Shown here: positions 37,834-47,943 of the stretch, piece by piece
Position numbering within the stretch: the stretch's first letter is position 1
Layout of the letters: each line of letters starts with the position of its first letter
From: Lingula anatina
Lineage: Eukaryota > Brachiopoda > Lingulata > Lingulida > Lingulidae
DNA: 64,000 nucleotides
Assembly (NCBI RefSeq): GCF_001039355.2
Contig: NW_019775702.1
Coordinates: forward strand, 466,697 to 530,696
Direction: 5' to 3'
Notes under the pieces: model-generated
The model's database searches: none
Seen by the model: the letters and a program-made list of their open reading frames with translations, nothing else
Told to the model about the DNA's origin: nothing
Program-made: the position numbers and the translations under genes

Positions 37834-39908
37834 GTTCATACCTGAGTTTTAATCAAGACAATTTTTCAATAAGTTAGTTCTGGTTATAAAAGAATATGAC
37901 TATTTCAGTTACAAACTTAATGAAATAACCATATAATATTAAGTGCATAACTATCATTTTAATTACACGGGGGTGGCTCGTGATGTCATGAGCAGCCACT
38001 TGACTTGAACTGGTCAGCAAATAGGGACCAGGTTTTCAGAAATAACACACAACCCTATGGGAAACAATGAGTTTGAATTATTATATTTCATGGCACAACC
38101 AATGACGACTCATTTTTATGACACAAAGGATCCTTTATGCATATACAAGTACCCTACCAAATCTATTCAACAATTAAGACACTAAAGAAGGAAAAAAAAA
38201 AACACTTGAATGTCTCCACTGCCTTGCATCAGAGCAACATTTGACTGCACATCTTGCTGTCTGATAAAGAGTCCAGTCCAATCTACTTATTTTACATTTC
38301 AATCTTTTGTTGATACAGTGTTTCTTTTTATCATGCCATCTTGCCCGCACTGGCTTTTGGGCGACTTAACAAATAATCATGAATAGGGCAGTACAATGTA
38401 AATATACACTGCACTCTTTCTTTTCAAGCAATCAAAGCCATGGGGTCACATTCTAAGCACCCATTCATTACCAAGTTTTCACAAGGCCCCACTGCGCAGA
38501 ATGTTTTTTGTTGTTGTTATTTTCATGAACTGTTCAAAAGGAATTACTGTCAGTGCAAATAATGTTTAGAATTAATGTTAGTTGTATAGAAGTATCATTA
38601 TAGTTTGAAATTCCGGTCTACAAATCTAAACGCGATATAAACTTTTTTACTATGACACTAGAATCTATATTATCTCTTCATACATAATAAATGACACAAC
38701 AGACACAAAAGCACATTCTCACTATGGCATATCTGTGTGGCAATGCATGTCATGCATGCTGGCAGTGCGTGTTAAGCACTGCGACAGAAATCCATACAAA
38801 CACACAATCATGTCACTTTTCTATACTGACTGTGCACAGCGATAGCTAGACCTCTTTAAGAATGTTTATAACTTCAAGCAGCCTCTTATTCCCTCACATT
38901 AACAAAGACATTGTTATGAAGCATCAAGACATAAGTCATACCTTTTAAATGCCGCTCCACGCAAAATGAGGGAACTGGGTCATCCCAGGTTGCCCCGATA
39001 ATGTCGCTGCAATCGGGTCGAGAAATCAGGTCAGTGCGCACGAACCCGCGAACTTGTGAGTACAGTTAGGCCAACGCGACAGATAAAATCCTCGAAGGCA
39101 GCAGCTGTCTGGTCCTTAGCACCTCTCATTCAAACAGGGAAGTAGATATTCCCCTCAGCCTCTTGAATGCTACCATGAGTTTTAACTAAAATGAATTTGA
39201 TTATTTGGCATCAAGCTCGGCTGTCACTATGAGCTGTTTTAATGAATATGACTCATTATGAGGCACATAAAAACCGATCACCAGTAAAATATATGTCACT
39301 AGACTACCGGTTCCATAGGCCCAATGCGACAAAAGTATTTAAAATAAACTAATTTAAAAGGATAGCAACCGACTGTTACAATTCGTCTGACATTCAAAAT
39401 TCCACAACAAAAACATTGTTAACGACAATTTTTGTTGACACAAAGAAACCACCAAAACGGAAACCTTTGCTTACCATAGACATAAATGTATCGGGCAAAA
39501 AGAATTATGGTAACGTTATAACATGGAAATATATATTTCCATGGTTATAGGCCTAATAACAAGCACAACATTATCTGATGTTTAATATCAAAACGTTCTG
39601 TGTAAGCTGGGGTTAGATCTACATGTACAGGTAGGCCTAGGCCTACGTAACGTTAACGACGTAACAGTATTGTTACTTTTTTTAGAACCGTTTTTGAAAC
39701 TTTTTTACATCGTTACTATAACGAAACCGTAACGCATTTGTTAATTATAAAAACATATGTTAAGATACTTCATAGTATTTTACCGCTTCATGGGATAAGC
39801 ATTCCTAATTCATGATAGAGAGCGACTTCACTTAGGGGAGACCGGGGCTTGTTGGCCCAGTTAGACACCTTTGGCCTTGTACAATATAGAGCCAACTAGG
39901 AATGAGTT
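37834..39908. repeat. Haplotype block 2, second copy
   Basis: Direct repeat of 35787-37832; this copy reads on through the whole transposon at 39835-41396. Confidence 0.85.
38942..39006 (-). CDS. Coding exon of unrecognised minus-strand gene, allele 2
   Basis: Same 65 coding bases as 36887-36951. The donor differs at one base (gtatgactt). There are no partner exons in this block, as expected if it is an allelic duplicate of one exon. Confidence 0.5.
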
Positions 39909-40203
39909 AGAGTAACAAAACCGGTTTCAAAGTAAGCCCCATGAACTAAGCTACGTATGCAACGTCATTATTTTTCAGATATAATGCCAGATGGCTCACA
40001 ATTTGACAAAAAACGCAGTTGATGTCAGGGGGGCCCAACTTGCCCCTCCACTGGGCAAGTTGGCCCCCTATTCCAAAATGAAGTAAATATCCCATTTAAA
40101 CGCCTTGAAATACATTTTTAATTTATTAAATTGATTTTTGAGAGTCTTTGATTAATAAATAGTTCAAATGATTTATTGAGGTTTCCGGACGTCACGTTGT
40201 AGG

Positions 40204-40226
40204 CGGGGGGGAGGGGGGGGGGGGGG
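40204..40226 (+). repeat. Poly-G tract left of gap
   Basis: A nearly pure G run followed by a unit containing GGTTGCAAGAACCA and AATTTGTTTTGTTTTA. The same unit follows the G run on the other side of the gap. Confidence 0.9.
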
Positions 40227-40275
40227 CTTTGGGTTGCAAGAACCACTACTTTTAATAAAAATTTGTTTTGTTTTA

Positions 40276-40713
40276 NNNNNNNNNNNNNNNNNNNNNNNNN
40301 NNNNNNNNNNNNNNNNNNNNNNNNNNNNNNNNNNNNNNNNNNNNNNNNNNNNNNNNNNNNNNNNNNNNNNNNNNNNNNNNNNNNNNNNNNNNNNNNNNNN
40401 NNNNNNNNNNNNNNNNNNNNNNNNNNNNNNNNNNNNNNNNNNNNNNNNNNNNNNNNNNNNNNNNNNNNNNNNNNNNNNNNNNNNNNNNNNNNNNNNNNNN
40501 NNNNNNNNNNNNNNNNNNNNNNNNNNNNNNNNNNNNNNNNNNNNNNNNNNNNNNNNNNNNNNNNNNNNNNNNNNNNNNNNNNNNNNNNNNNNNNNNNNNN
40601 NNNNNNNNNNNNNNNNNNNNNNNNNNNNNNNNNNNNNNNNNNNNNNNNNNNNNNNNNNNNNNNNNNNNNNNNNNNNNNNNNNNNNNNNNNNNNNNNNNNN
40701 NNNNNNNNNNNNN
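40276..40713. other. Assembly gap, 438 N
   Basis: Ns between two copies of a G-run-plus-unit repeat. Open frames spanning it are artefacts of the Ns. Confidence 1.
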
Positions 40714-40743
40714 GGGGGGTGTTGGGGGGTTTGGGGGGTGGGT

Positions 40744-40775
<32 letters not shown>
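40714..40775 (+). repeat. Poly-G tract right of gap
   Basis: G-rich tract (GGGGGGT units, then a pure G run of about 30) followed by the same GTTGCAAGAACCA unit as left of the gap. Predicted proline- or glycine-rich frames here are artefacts. Confidence 0.9.
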
Positions 40776-40814
40776 CTATGTGTTGCAAGAACCAAAATAT
40801 CTATTAATAAAATT

Positions 40815-41715
40815 TGTTTTGTTTTAAAAAGAATAAATTAATAATGGTATAAAGCAGGTTTGTAATGAATGAAAGCGAATAATAAATATTCGTTTTAAAA
40901 GAAAGTAACAAATTCCGTTTTAAACCGTTGAGTTTGTTTCAACAATAGCCTCTAGCTCTGTTGCGCACAAAGGTTTGTGGGTAATATGCGGGTCCAACTT
41001 GCCTCGAGTCAAGGGGGGCAACTAGCCCCGGGTGCACACTTTTTATTTTAAAAGATGGCAGCCATTTATGGTGCTAGAATGAGCAACGATGATACATCTC
41101 TGTGAAATTTGAAACAATGAGCTTCAGTTTGATGCCCTATACATTTATTATATTTGATCAAAAGCCTATGAAAATAGATTTTTAAACCTCTTAAACAAAT
41201 TTACTTTTAGGTGCAAAAATCGTTTATTTCGACTCAACGCTTAAGTAAAACTTTTTAACGTCCGACACTTCCTTAGCATTGTAGGCTACGGCCACTTTAC
41301 AAGAGTATGTGGCCAATTTTTTTTACCTCGTAGTTACTTTTTCATAAATTGCCGGGGGTCAACTTACCCCGGGGTCCAACTAGCCCTGGTCTCCCCTATA
41401 TTGTTGTTCCAGAACGTTGTAAAAATGTTTTAAAAGATCCAAAAGATAACGGTATTATTCTGTGTTAGCTGGGGTTACGTAACTGTATTGTAACTTTTTA
41501 TAGAATCATTTTTGAAACTTTTGTACATAGTTATTATATTTTTGTTACTTATAAAAAACGCATTCAAGATTTCAGTAGTGAAATAAATGAGACCATAACC
41601 TATCACTGACGATGCATAATCGCAAGAACATGTCTTCCACTTCCTTGACAATCGTGATAGCGGTTGAGCGTCTCGTTGCGATTGGTGAGATTCACACCAA
41701 AAGCAATTGCCCAGA
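40815..41715. repeat. Haplotype block 3, first copy
   Basis: Direct repeat of 41717-42588, ending at the single N at 41716. Confidence 0.85.
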
Positions 41716-41716
41716 N
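41716..41716. other. Single-N contig join
   Basis: Sequence right of the N restarts at the equivalent of about 40820, inside the transposon. Confidence 0.9.
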
Positions 41717-42588
41717 TTTAATAAAGAATAAATTAATAATGGTATAAAGCAGGTTTGTAATGAATGAAAACGAATAATAAATATTCGTTTTAAAAGAAAG
41801 TAACAAATTCCGTTTTAAACCATTGAGTTTGTTTCAACAATGGCCTCTAGCTCTGTTGCGCACAAAGGTCCAACTTGCCTCGAGTCAAGGGGGGCAACTA
41901 GCCCCGGGTGCACACTTTTTATTTTAAAAGATGGCAGCCATTTATGGTGCTAGAATGAGCAACGATGATACATCTCTGTGAAATTTGAAACAATGAGCTT
42001 CAGTTTGATGCCCTATACATTTATTATATTTGATCAAAAGCCTATGAAAATAGATTTTTAAACCTCTTAAACAAATTTACTTTTAGGTGCAAAAATCGTT
42101 TATTTCGACTCACCGCTTAAGTAAAACTTTAACGTCCGACACTTCCTTAGCATTGTAGGCTACGGTCACTTTACAAGAGTATGTGGCCAGTTTTTTTTAC
42201 CTCGTAGTTACTTTTTCATAAATTGACGGGGGTCAACTTACCCCGGGGTCCAACTAGCCCTGGTCTCCCCTATAATGTTGTTCCAGAACGTTGTAAAAAT
42301 GTTTTAAAAGATCCAAAAGATAACGGTATTATTCTGTGTTAGCTGGGGTTACGTAACTGTATTGTAACTTTTTATAGAATCGTTTTTGAAACTTTTGTAC
42401 ATAGTTATTATACGTTTTTGTTACTTATAAAAAACGCATTCAAGATTTCAGTAGTGAAATAAATGAGACCATAACCTATCACTGACGATGCATAATCGCA
42501 AGAACATGTCTTCCACTTCCTTGACAATCGTGATAGCGGTTGAGCGTCTCGTTGCGATTGGTGAGATTCACACCAAAAGCAATTATGG
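41717..42588. repeat. Haplotype block 3, second copy
   Basis: Repeats the right half of the TIR transposon (ending 42270) and its flank, then continues into unique sequence. Confidence 0.85.
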
Positions 42589-44687
42589 ACCCGCGTTTCC
42601 TTTGTGAGAGATGACAGGATATTTCAGGGTGTTTGTGAATAAAAACACTGCTTCCCATCGAAAGTTTTCCATCAAAACTAATGTCGAATCCACACTGCCC
42701 TAATTTCAAACAATTTTATTTTTCCATGTTTAAAACACTGCCGCAAAGTCAAACACTTTTTAATTCTTTAAAAATTTCCTTCGTCACTGACAGTGTGAAC
42801 GTGATCTACTCGTACAGTGTGGTTCGATGTATTTGTGTACAACAAATCAAATGTACTAAATTTTAAGTGTTTTAAAAATGGAACATTAAACCAAATAATA
42901 CCTCTCTGTTTTGAGAGTCACTTTTTAAACCTAATTTGTTCCGACTATCTAAAAGCGAATACATGTGCTTACATGTACATGTATGTAGGTTAGTGTATCA
43001 TTATGTCAATATTCGGTGGCTTTTACATGAATGTACATAAGTCACCATACTGATAATATATGTGGAAGGTCGTCATTATTATTTAAACGATAGTACGGAA
43101 GAAGAAAAATATATGGATAGTTTCATTAATTATATCTTGTGCTATTGGTGTCGGCTTAAACGGTCACGTGGGTTTTGGAATGATGTAGCGGTAATAGCCC
43201 TCAGTTGACTTTATTTGAAATGAGAAGAATAATTTTTATTTTTCGCACGTTGTTGTGATACTGGTTACATTCTTGATGTAGACATGCTTTAATCTCCAAG
43301 TAGTAAAGAGAGGGTTTCAAATTTTCCTCCGAGTTCTCAGCAAAATCTGAAAAAAAAAATAGCCATGCCTGAAGTACAATGTATATTTCTGTTGATCTAT
43401 AAAAACAAATTAATGCCTACATTGATTCCCTCAGCCAAACAGTTTCCCGTTTTCAATCTGAATGAAATTTGGTTGTGCATTTAGTTTGGAGTTGGAGTTG
43501 TGAGTTGTATGCCTTGGGTGACGAGTCTGACAGAATGTAAAGTCACATGCACATTTGGGCCCCTAACGCAAGCTGTGTAGTTGCAAGTCAAATTTTGTAG
43601 GGGAGGAGGCTGGGAAGATCCGGGATGAGCGTTCCATGTTTATTTTATCTTATTCTTGTTTGGGGAAAATTAAAACTGGATGATACTCGGACTATTTTTG
43701 GGTATCATCGGGTAATTCGGCCACTGTTTGGGCGTGGTGGCCGAATAGAATAAAAAGGAGAGCGATTTGGTACCGCAACACACTTACAATTCTGAGCATC
43801 AGAGGTTACAACATGTATCACTTATCATCAAGCAGCTGTTACTATCATCGTTATATACTGTATAGAAAGTCATCGCTAGAATAAAATAATTTCATAGTTA
43901 GATTATGTTGCTGACAGACAGACAAACAAACAAACAAACAGGGTTGAAAACATAACCTCCTTGGCGGAGGTGAAAACAACAATATTATTGGACTTTGCGT
44001 TACTCGTTCGACAATCATAGCACCGAGAAGAAGAAAAAACCGCGGTGATGGGTACAGCTGAAAAGTTGCACAGGACAATCCTACAAATCCAGGCCTTATA
44101 AACAGATGAGCCGTTGGCCAACTCGAGCGTCAGATTTGAGGGCACGAGTAACGACTCCAACCACAATTTCATGGTAAAATAAGAGGTCACGAGCAGCGTG
44201 CTACAAACCACGAACTGTTTATGAGCTTATCTACCCGTTCGGTACGTTTTGTATATTGTTCGGTACGTTTTGTAAGATTGTCGAGAGCGTTTATTTCCCG
44301 CATATTTCCCGTATTAAAATACGATTATATCATACAAATGCATATAAGTTTAGGGTTATAGAAATGCATAAGTTTGATTTGTATTGAATATTTATTTTTT
44401 CTTTTATTTTTCTAAGCTTTGAGTGACCACGGCAAATAACATCATTGTACTCTTCAAATTCTATCAATAAAGCTCTAGTCACTTTATTCGGTACATTGGG
44501 CCTTGAAGTAGACGTCAAGAATCCTTTCTCTTTCGTTAAAAAAGTAGAAAAAGGGGAACATGTCACTTTGAAATTTATTAGGTGCAACAGCTTCCCTTTT
44601 CAACAAACACCTCCCTGTATTGTCATGATCTTTATATCAGTAATATACATGCAGCTTTTTCTGTTTATGAAGACACAAAGATAGATC
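42589..44687. other. Stretch with weak coding candidates and a repeat end
   Basis: A minus-strand frame at 43201-43346 follows a strong poly-T acceptor (attttttttttcag) and reads DFAENSEENLKPSLYYLEIK and further to TGA, with AATAAA just before the stop. It could be a terminal exon, but no partner is found. At 43912-43965 an ACAGAC/ACAA run is followed by AACATAACCTCCTTGGCGG, a phrase typical of dispersed repeats. Longer minus frames at 43851-44211 overlap this repeat and are not convincing. Confidence 0.35.
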
Positions 44688-46271
44688 CGAAACTCAGAAT
44701 ATACAGCATATACAGAATATTAGAGAAATTTACCATATAACACAATACATAGATAGCTGTAAAAATTAACTATCTGCCGAAAATGCACACACATTTGGTT
44801 TTGCTAAAAATAACTTAGCGTGTGACCTAAAACAATGGCTCCTTGATCAACTGCATTTTAAGAGTTTGTACCACCAACTACACCTCAGTACATAAATTAA
44901 TCTGCTTGTGATCACGTGCCTTTGGACTTTATATTAAAATGCTGGCAATACCAAACGGAAAATGGATTGAAGACAACAAAAAACTTGTTTACATGTACAT
45001 TCTCTTTCGGGGAGAAGTATAGAAAATGTGATCAAAATCTGTTTTACCGGAATATGTCCTGTTGATAATTCGCTCCCCCTCAATGTCACATAGGGTTCAA
45101 ACGATCCATCTTGTATTCGTTTTTATCTTTATTTTGCATGTATATTAAGATGGATCGAATACGGCTTGTTGGAATCACATTGTGCTAGTAAAATACAAGT
45201 TACGTATCATTTTTGCACTGATATTGTTTAAACACGGGGGCTCTGTAAGAAATATACGAATCTTTTTTAATAAAGTAAAATGGGGTATATACCATAGACT
45301 TAAGTATTTCTTGTTTGTTTAAGTTTAGCTTTAGAACCTAAGTAGCCTGTCCAATAATAACTGACAACTTGATCATATGTCTCTCGAACGCGAAAAGAAA
45401 AGCAGTTGAGGTACACTATCATCTATTATCCTATATATGTAAATAGTAGTTAGAGAGCCTTTAAATGTAAAAACATTTATGTGCTCGATAAAATTATTAT
45501 TATTAGTGTAGATGAAGAATGAATGGCGATGGGGCTTCAGTACATGCATTCCAAAACAAAGAAACGCATTCCGACATTGCGAACAACAAACGCATTCCGA
45601 CAGTTTATGGGAAATAAAAATTCTAATCGAGCAAAATCACAAGAAATCGGGAACAATAATGGGTAACAATGCCTAATGCTTGGTATTCCCCCAAGCCATT
45701 CCTAGCGGTTTCTTGGCATCGATTCTCATGACAAAGGAATTAGATATAAATATGTATTCGCGTCCAACGCTTGCCATTCTTCGCTTTGCATAGATTTCCT
45801 ATTGGTATCATAAAATATCCCAGAATCATTGCTGCTCGAATATCATTGGTAGTTTCTAAGGATCTGGTTTGCTGTCCATGACCTAGTTAAGCACTGAGTC
45901 AGTAACCATCTGCCAACGCCTGTACATTCCAACCGAACCCGCTACTGCAGGCAGACAATATACGCTGGAGAGTATTACAGGGCAATTAACGCAAGCAGAT
46001 ATCCACATCGGTCACCCAAAGGCAAAGCTGAATTATGTTTCCAACATGGGCCGGACATGATTAGATGCTTGCTGGAGTGCGGAAGGGAAACGACTAGTAT
46101 TACGTGCTAGAGGTTTATTAGGCCCGCTTTGGCATGGTAAATATTAATGCGTATTCCTCACTCCAGTGCAACAGCATCACTGGGTCATGAGCGTTTACTA
46201 TTAGGGTAGACGGTTGTTAATGTGGACATTAATACTAGAACTATACTTCTGCTGCCCTTGAAATTGCAGTA

Positions 46272-47042
46272 ATGGCAGGGTTAGTGAACATGAAAACTTT
46301 GTACTTCGCTGCGGTGGTGTTGGCGCTGTATTTTTTCATCATGGATATCATTCTCTTGCATCACATTCAAGCATGGAGTCCGGTGCCAGGACGCCAAGTC
46401 AAACCGCCAGCCATGTACGATCCCTTCAAGCCATTAAGTGTAAAGCATATTATGATCGACCATATGACGAACTACGTGTACGGACCACTGTCGGAATATT
46501 TTAATTTTTTCTCAAACTTCAGTGACATTTTTCCTTGGATTACACCCAACATGATAAGTATTTGCCATATGATCACATCAGTTATTGCTGCCAAACTAAT
46601 AGCAGACGATAATCTCAGTTGCCGTCAAATCGGAGCTCTTGTTTTTGAGTTTCGTACTTATTTAGATTCACTGGATGGTGTAGTGTACAGAGCACACGCG
46701 AAAAATAAGCAATATGCCTCCAACTGGGGCACTCTCGGGTATAATGTGGACATGTCGGCAGATATCCTTGCCGGTGGAGTACTGTTCCTAGCTCTGACTT
46801 ATCGACTCTGGCGCAATACACCAGAATCTAATTATAGTCAGATTGAATCGTCTGCCGCGGAGCAGGGACTAGCCACCAAGTCTTCTAATGGGGCCTCAGA
46901 TCAAAAAATACCAAGAAAAACTTTATTGATTTATTTTGTGCTTTTTGGTCTCCGGTTGCTTCTTAGTGCTTACTTCTGGGATAATTACGTTCATAAATAT
47001 CACAACCTTTTGGAAGGAAATGATGCTACTAAAAAAACTCAG
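46272..47042 (+). CDS. CPES: Ceramide phosphoethanolamine synthase, exon 1 (allele A)
   Basis: 257 codons from ATG to the donor CAG/gcaagt, the same bounds as the copy at 49525-50295. It differs from that copy at three residues: Leu179 against Ile, Asn238 against His, and Lys254 against Gln; all motif residues are kept. No exons 2-4 follow before the contig end at 47942, so on its own this is only a fragment. Given the N joins it is most likely the second allele of the same exon rather than a truncated paralogue. Read past the donor, the frame runs 20 more codons to a TGA, which would be an intron-retention product. Confidence 0.85.
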
Positions 47043-47589
47043 GCAAGTATATTGATCAAATCAAGAATGTTCAGAATGCGTGGTCATTTCCACATCCCTA
47101 CATGAAAAGTGTACGCTTTACCACCCCCCCCCCCCCCCAATACACATTCCCAAGGTAAGATTGGCCCTCACCCCCTCCCTTTTTGTAATGTTTTTACCAC
47201 CCTGTTTAATTTTTACATTTGCTATTTTCATATTATTTGCCTTTTCTATGCATCCTTCGTTTGGGCAACATATATTCCATATCGCCTAGCATCAGCGTCA
47301 TCGAAATGAACCGAATAATGACTCACAATGCTGATGCTTAAACGCCCCTTGTCATCTGTTCATGGGACTATTAATGTTAAAGATATGCATAGAAAACAAC
47401 CCTACTAACCAGCTGTGAGTTTAACCACGCTGGTATTATAAACGCATAGATAAAAAGATATAACTCTAGTTTAACCCACACCTGTAACGTCTGGGACGCA
47501 TTGATTACCGAGGTGGCATTCATTCCATGACATAAAAATATATCAATTGCATAACAGTCCTCTTCCTGACTGAGGTATTAGAGCTCTTT

Positions 47590-47797
47590 GGCTCTATTCC
47601 CATAGATTTTAGATCGATCTATCCCCGCTCACTAGATTACTTTCAGATAATCCGACTTAAATGTCCGTCCCGTCTACTACAAGCTGTAAGGGGGTAATTA
47701 ACTTTCGTGCCCGCCCGGCTGACAGCTATTTAGCGTGAACCCCCAGGGTGTTAGGTCGATCTAAAGTAGGTCGATCTTATCTATGGAAATGGGGTGT
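47590..47797. mobile_element. Inverted-repeat insertion, one allele only
   Basis: About 208 bp present here and absent between GAGCTTTTT and GACTGAG near 50835 in the other copy. The ends are imperfect inverted repeats: CTATTCCCATAGAT near the left, ATCTATGGAAATGGGG near the right, with ATCGATCTA and TAGGTCGATC inside. It is a small MITE; the exact borders and target duplication (probably TTT) are ambiguous. Confidence 0.7.
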
Positions 47798-47852
47798 TTG
47801 ACTGAGTAATCGTATCTTGATAAAAAAAGCCACCAAACAGGATGTTGTTTTT

Positions 47853-47942
47853 ATGTACAGACACAGATGTGTCTGTACATATTGCCATCACCTGCGTCTG
47901 TCGTCGCCGATGGCGATGCCGATGGCGATGCCGATGCCGATG
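47853..47942. repeat. 28-bp palindrome and GATGCC/GATGGC repeat at contig end
   Basis: 47853-47880 is two 13-bp complementary arms (ATGTACAGACACA) around GA. A GAT-GCC/GAT-GGC hexamer repeat follows up to the N at 47943. This stretch does not match the other allele, so the contig end may be misassembled. Confidence 0.7.
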
Positions 47943-47943
47943 N
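47943..47943. other. Single-N contig join
   Basis: Sequence right of the N restarts at the equivalent of 44688. Confidence 0.9.

Larger units (their letters stand above)
39835..41396. mobile_element. TIR DNA transposon with TA target duplication
   Basis: Left end GGGGAGACCGGGGCTTGTT and right end AACTAGCCCTGGTCTCCCC are imperfect inverted repeats, flanked by TA on both sides (39833-39834, 41397-41398). Further GGGCAAGTTGG-type motifs occur inside. A 438-base gap and two poly-G tracts lie within. No transposase frame is visible, so it is non-autonomous or its coding part is in the gap. TA duplication suggests the Tc1/mariner superfamily. A decayed relative lies near 55650-55740. Confidence 0.75.
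44688..47850. repeat. Haplotype block 4, first copy
   Basis: Direct repeat of 47944-50890 carrying the extra CPES exon 1. It has a ~208-bp inverted-repeat insertion (47590-47797) absent from the other copy and ends near the single N at 47943. Confidence 0.85.

Noticed and set aside
40118-40841. Long open frames on both strands (171-225 codons)
   Set aside because: They run through the 438-N gap and poly-G tracts; the apparent Pro- or Gly-rich proteins are artefacts of Ns and homopolymers.
46615-46821. 68-codon minus-strand frame, repeated at 49868-50074
   Set aside because: Antisense shadow of CPES exon 1.
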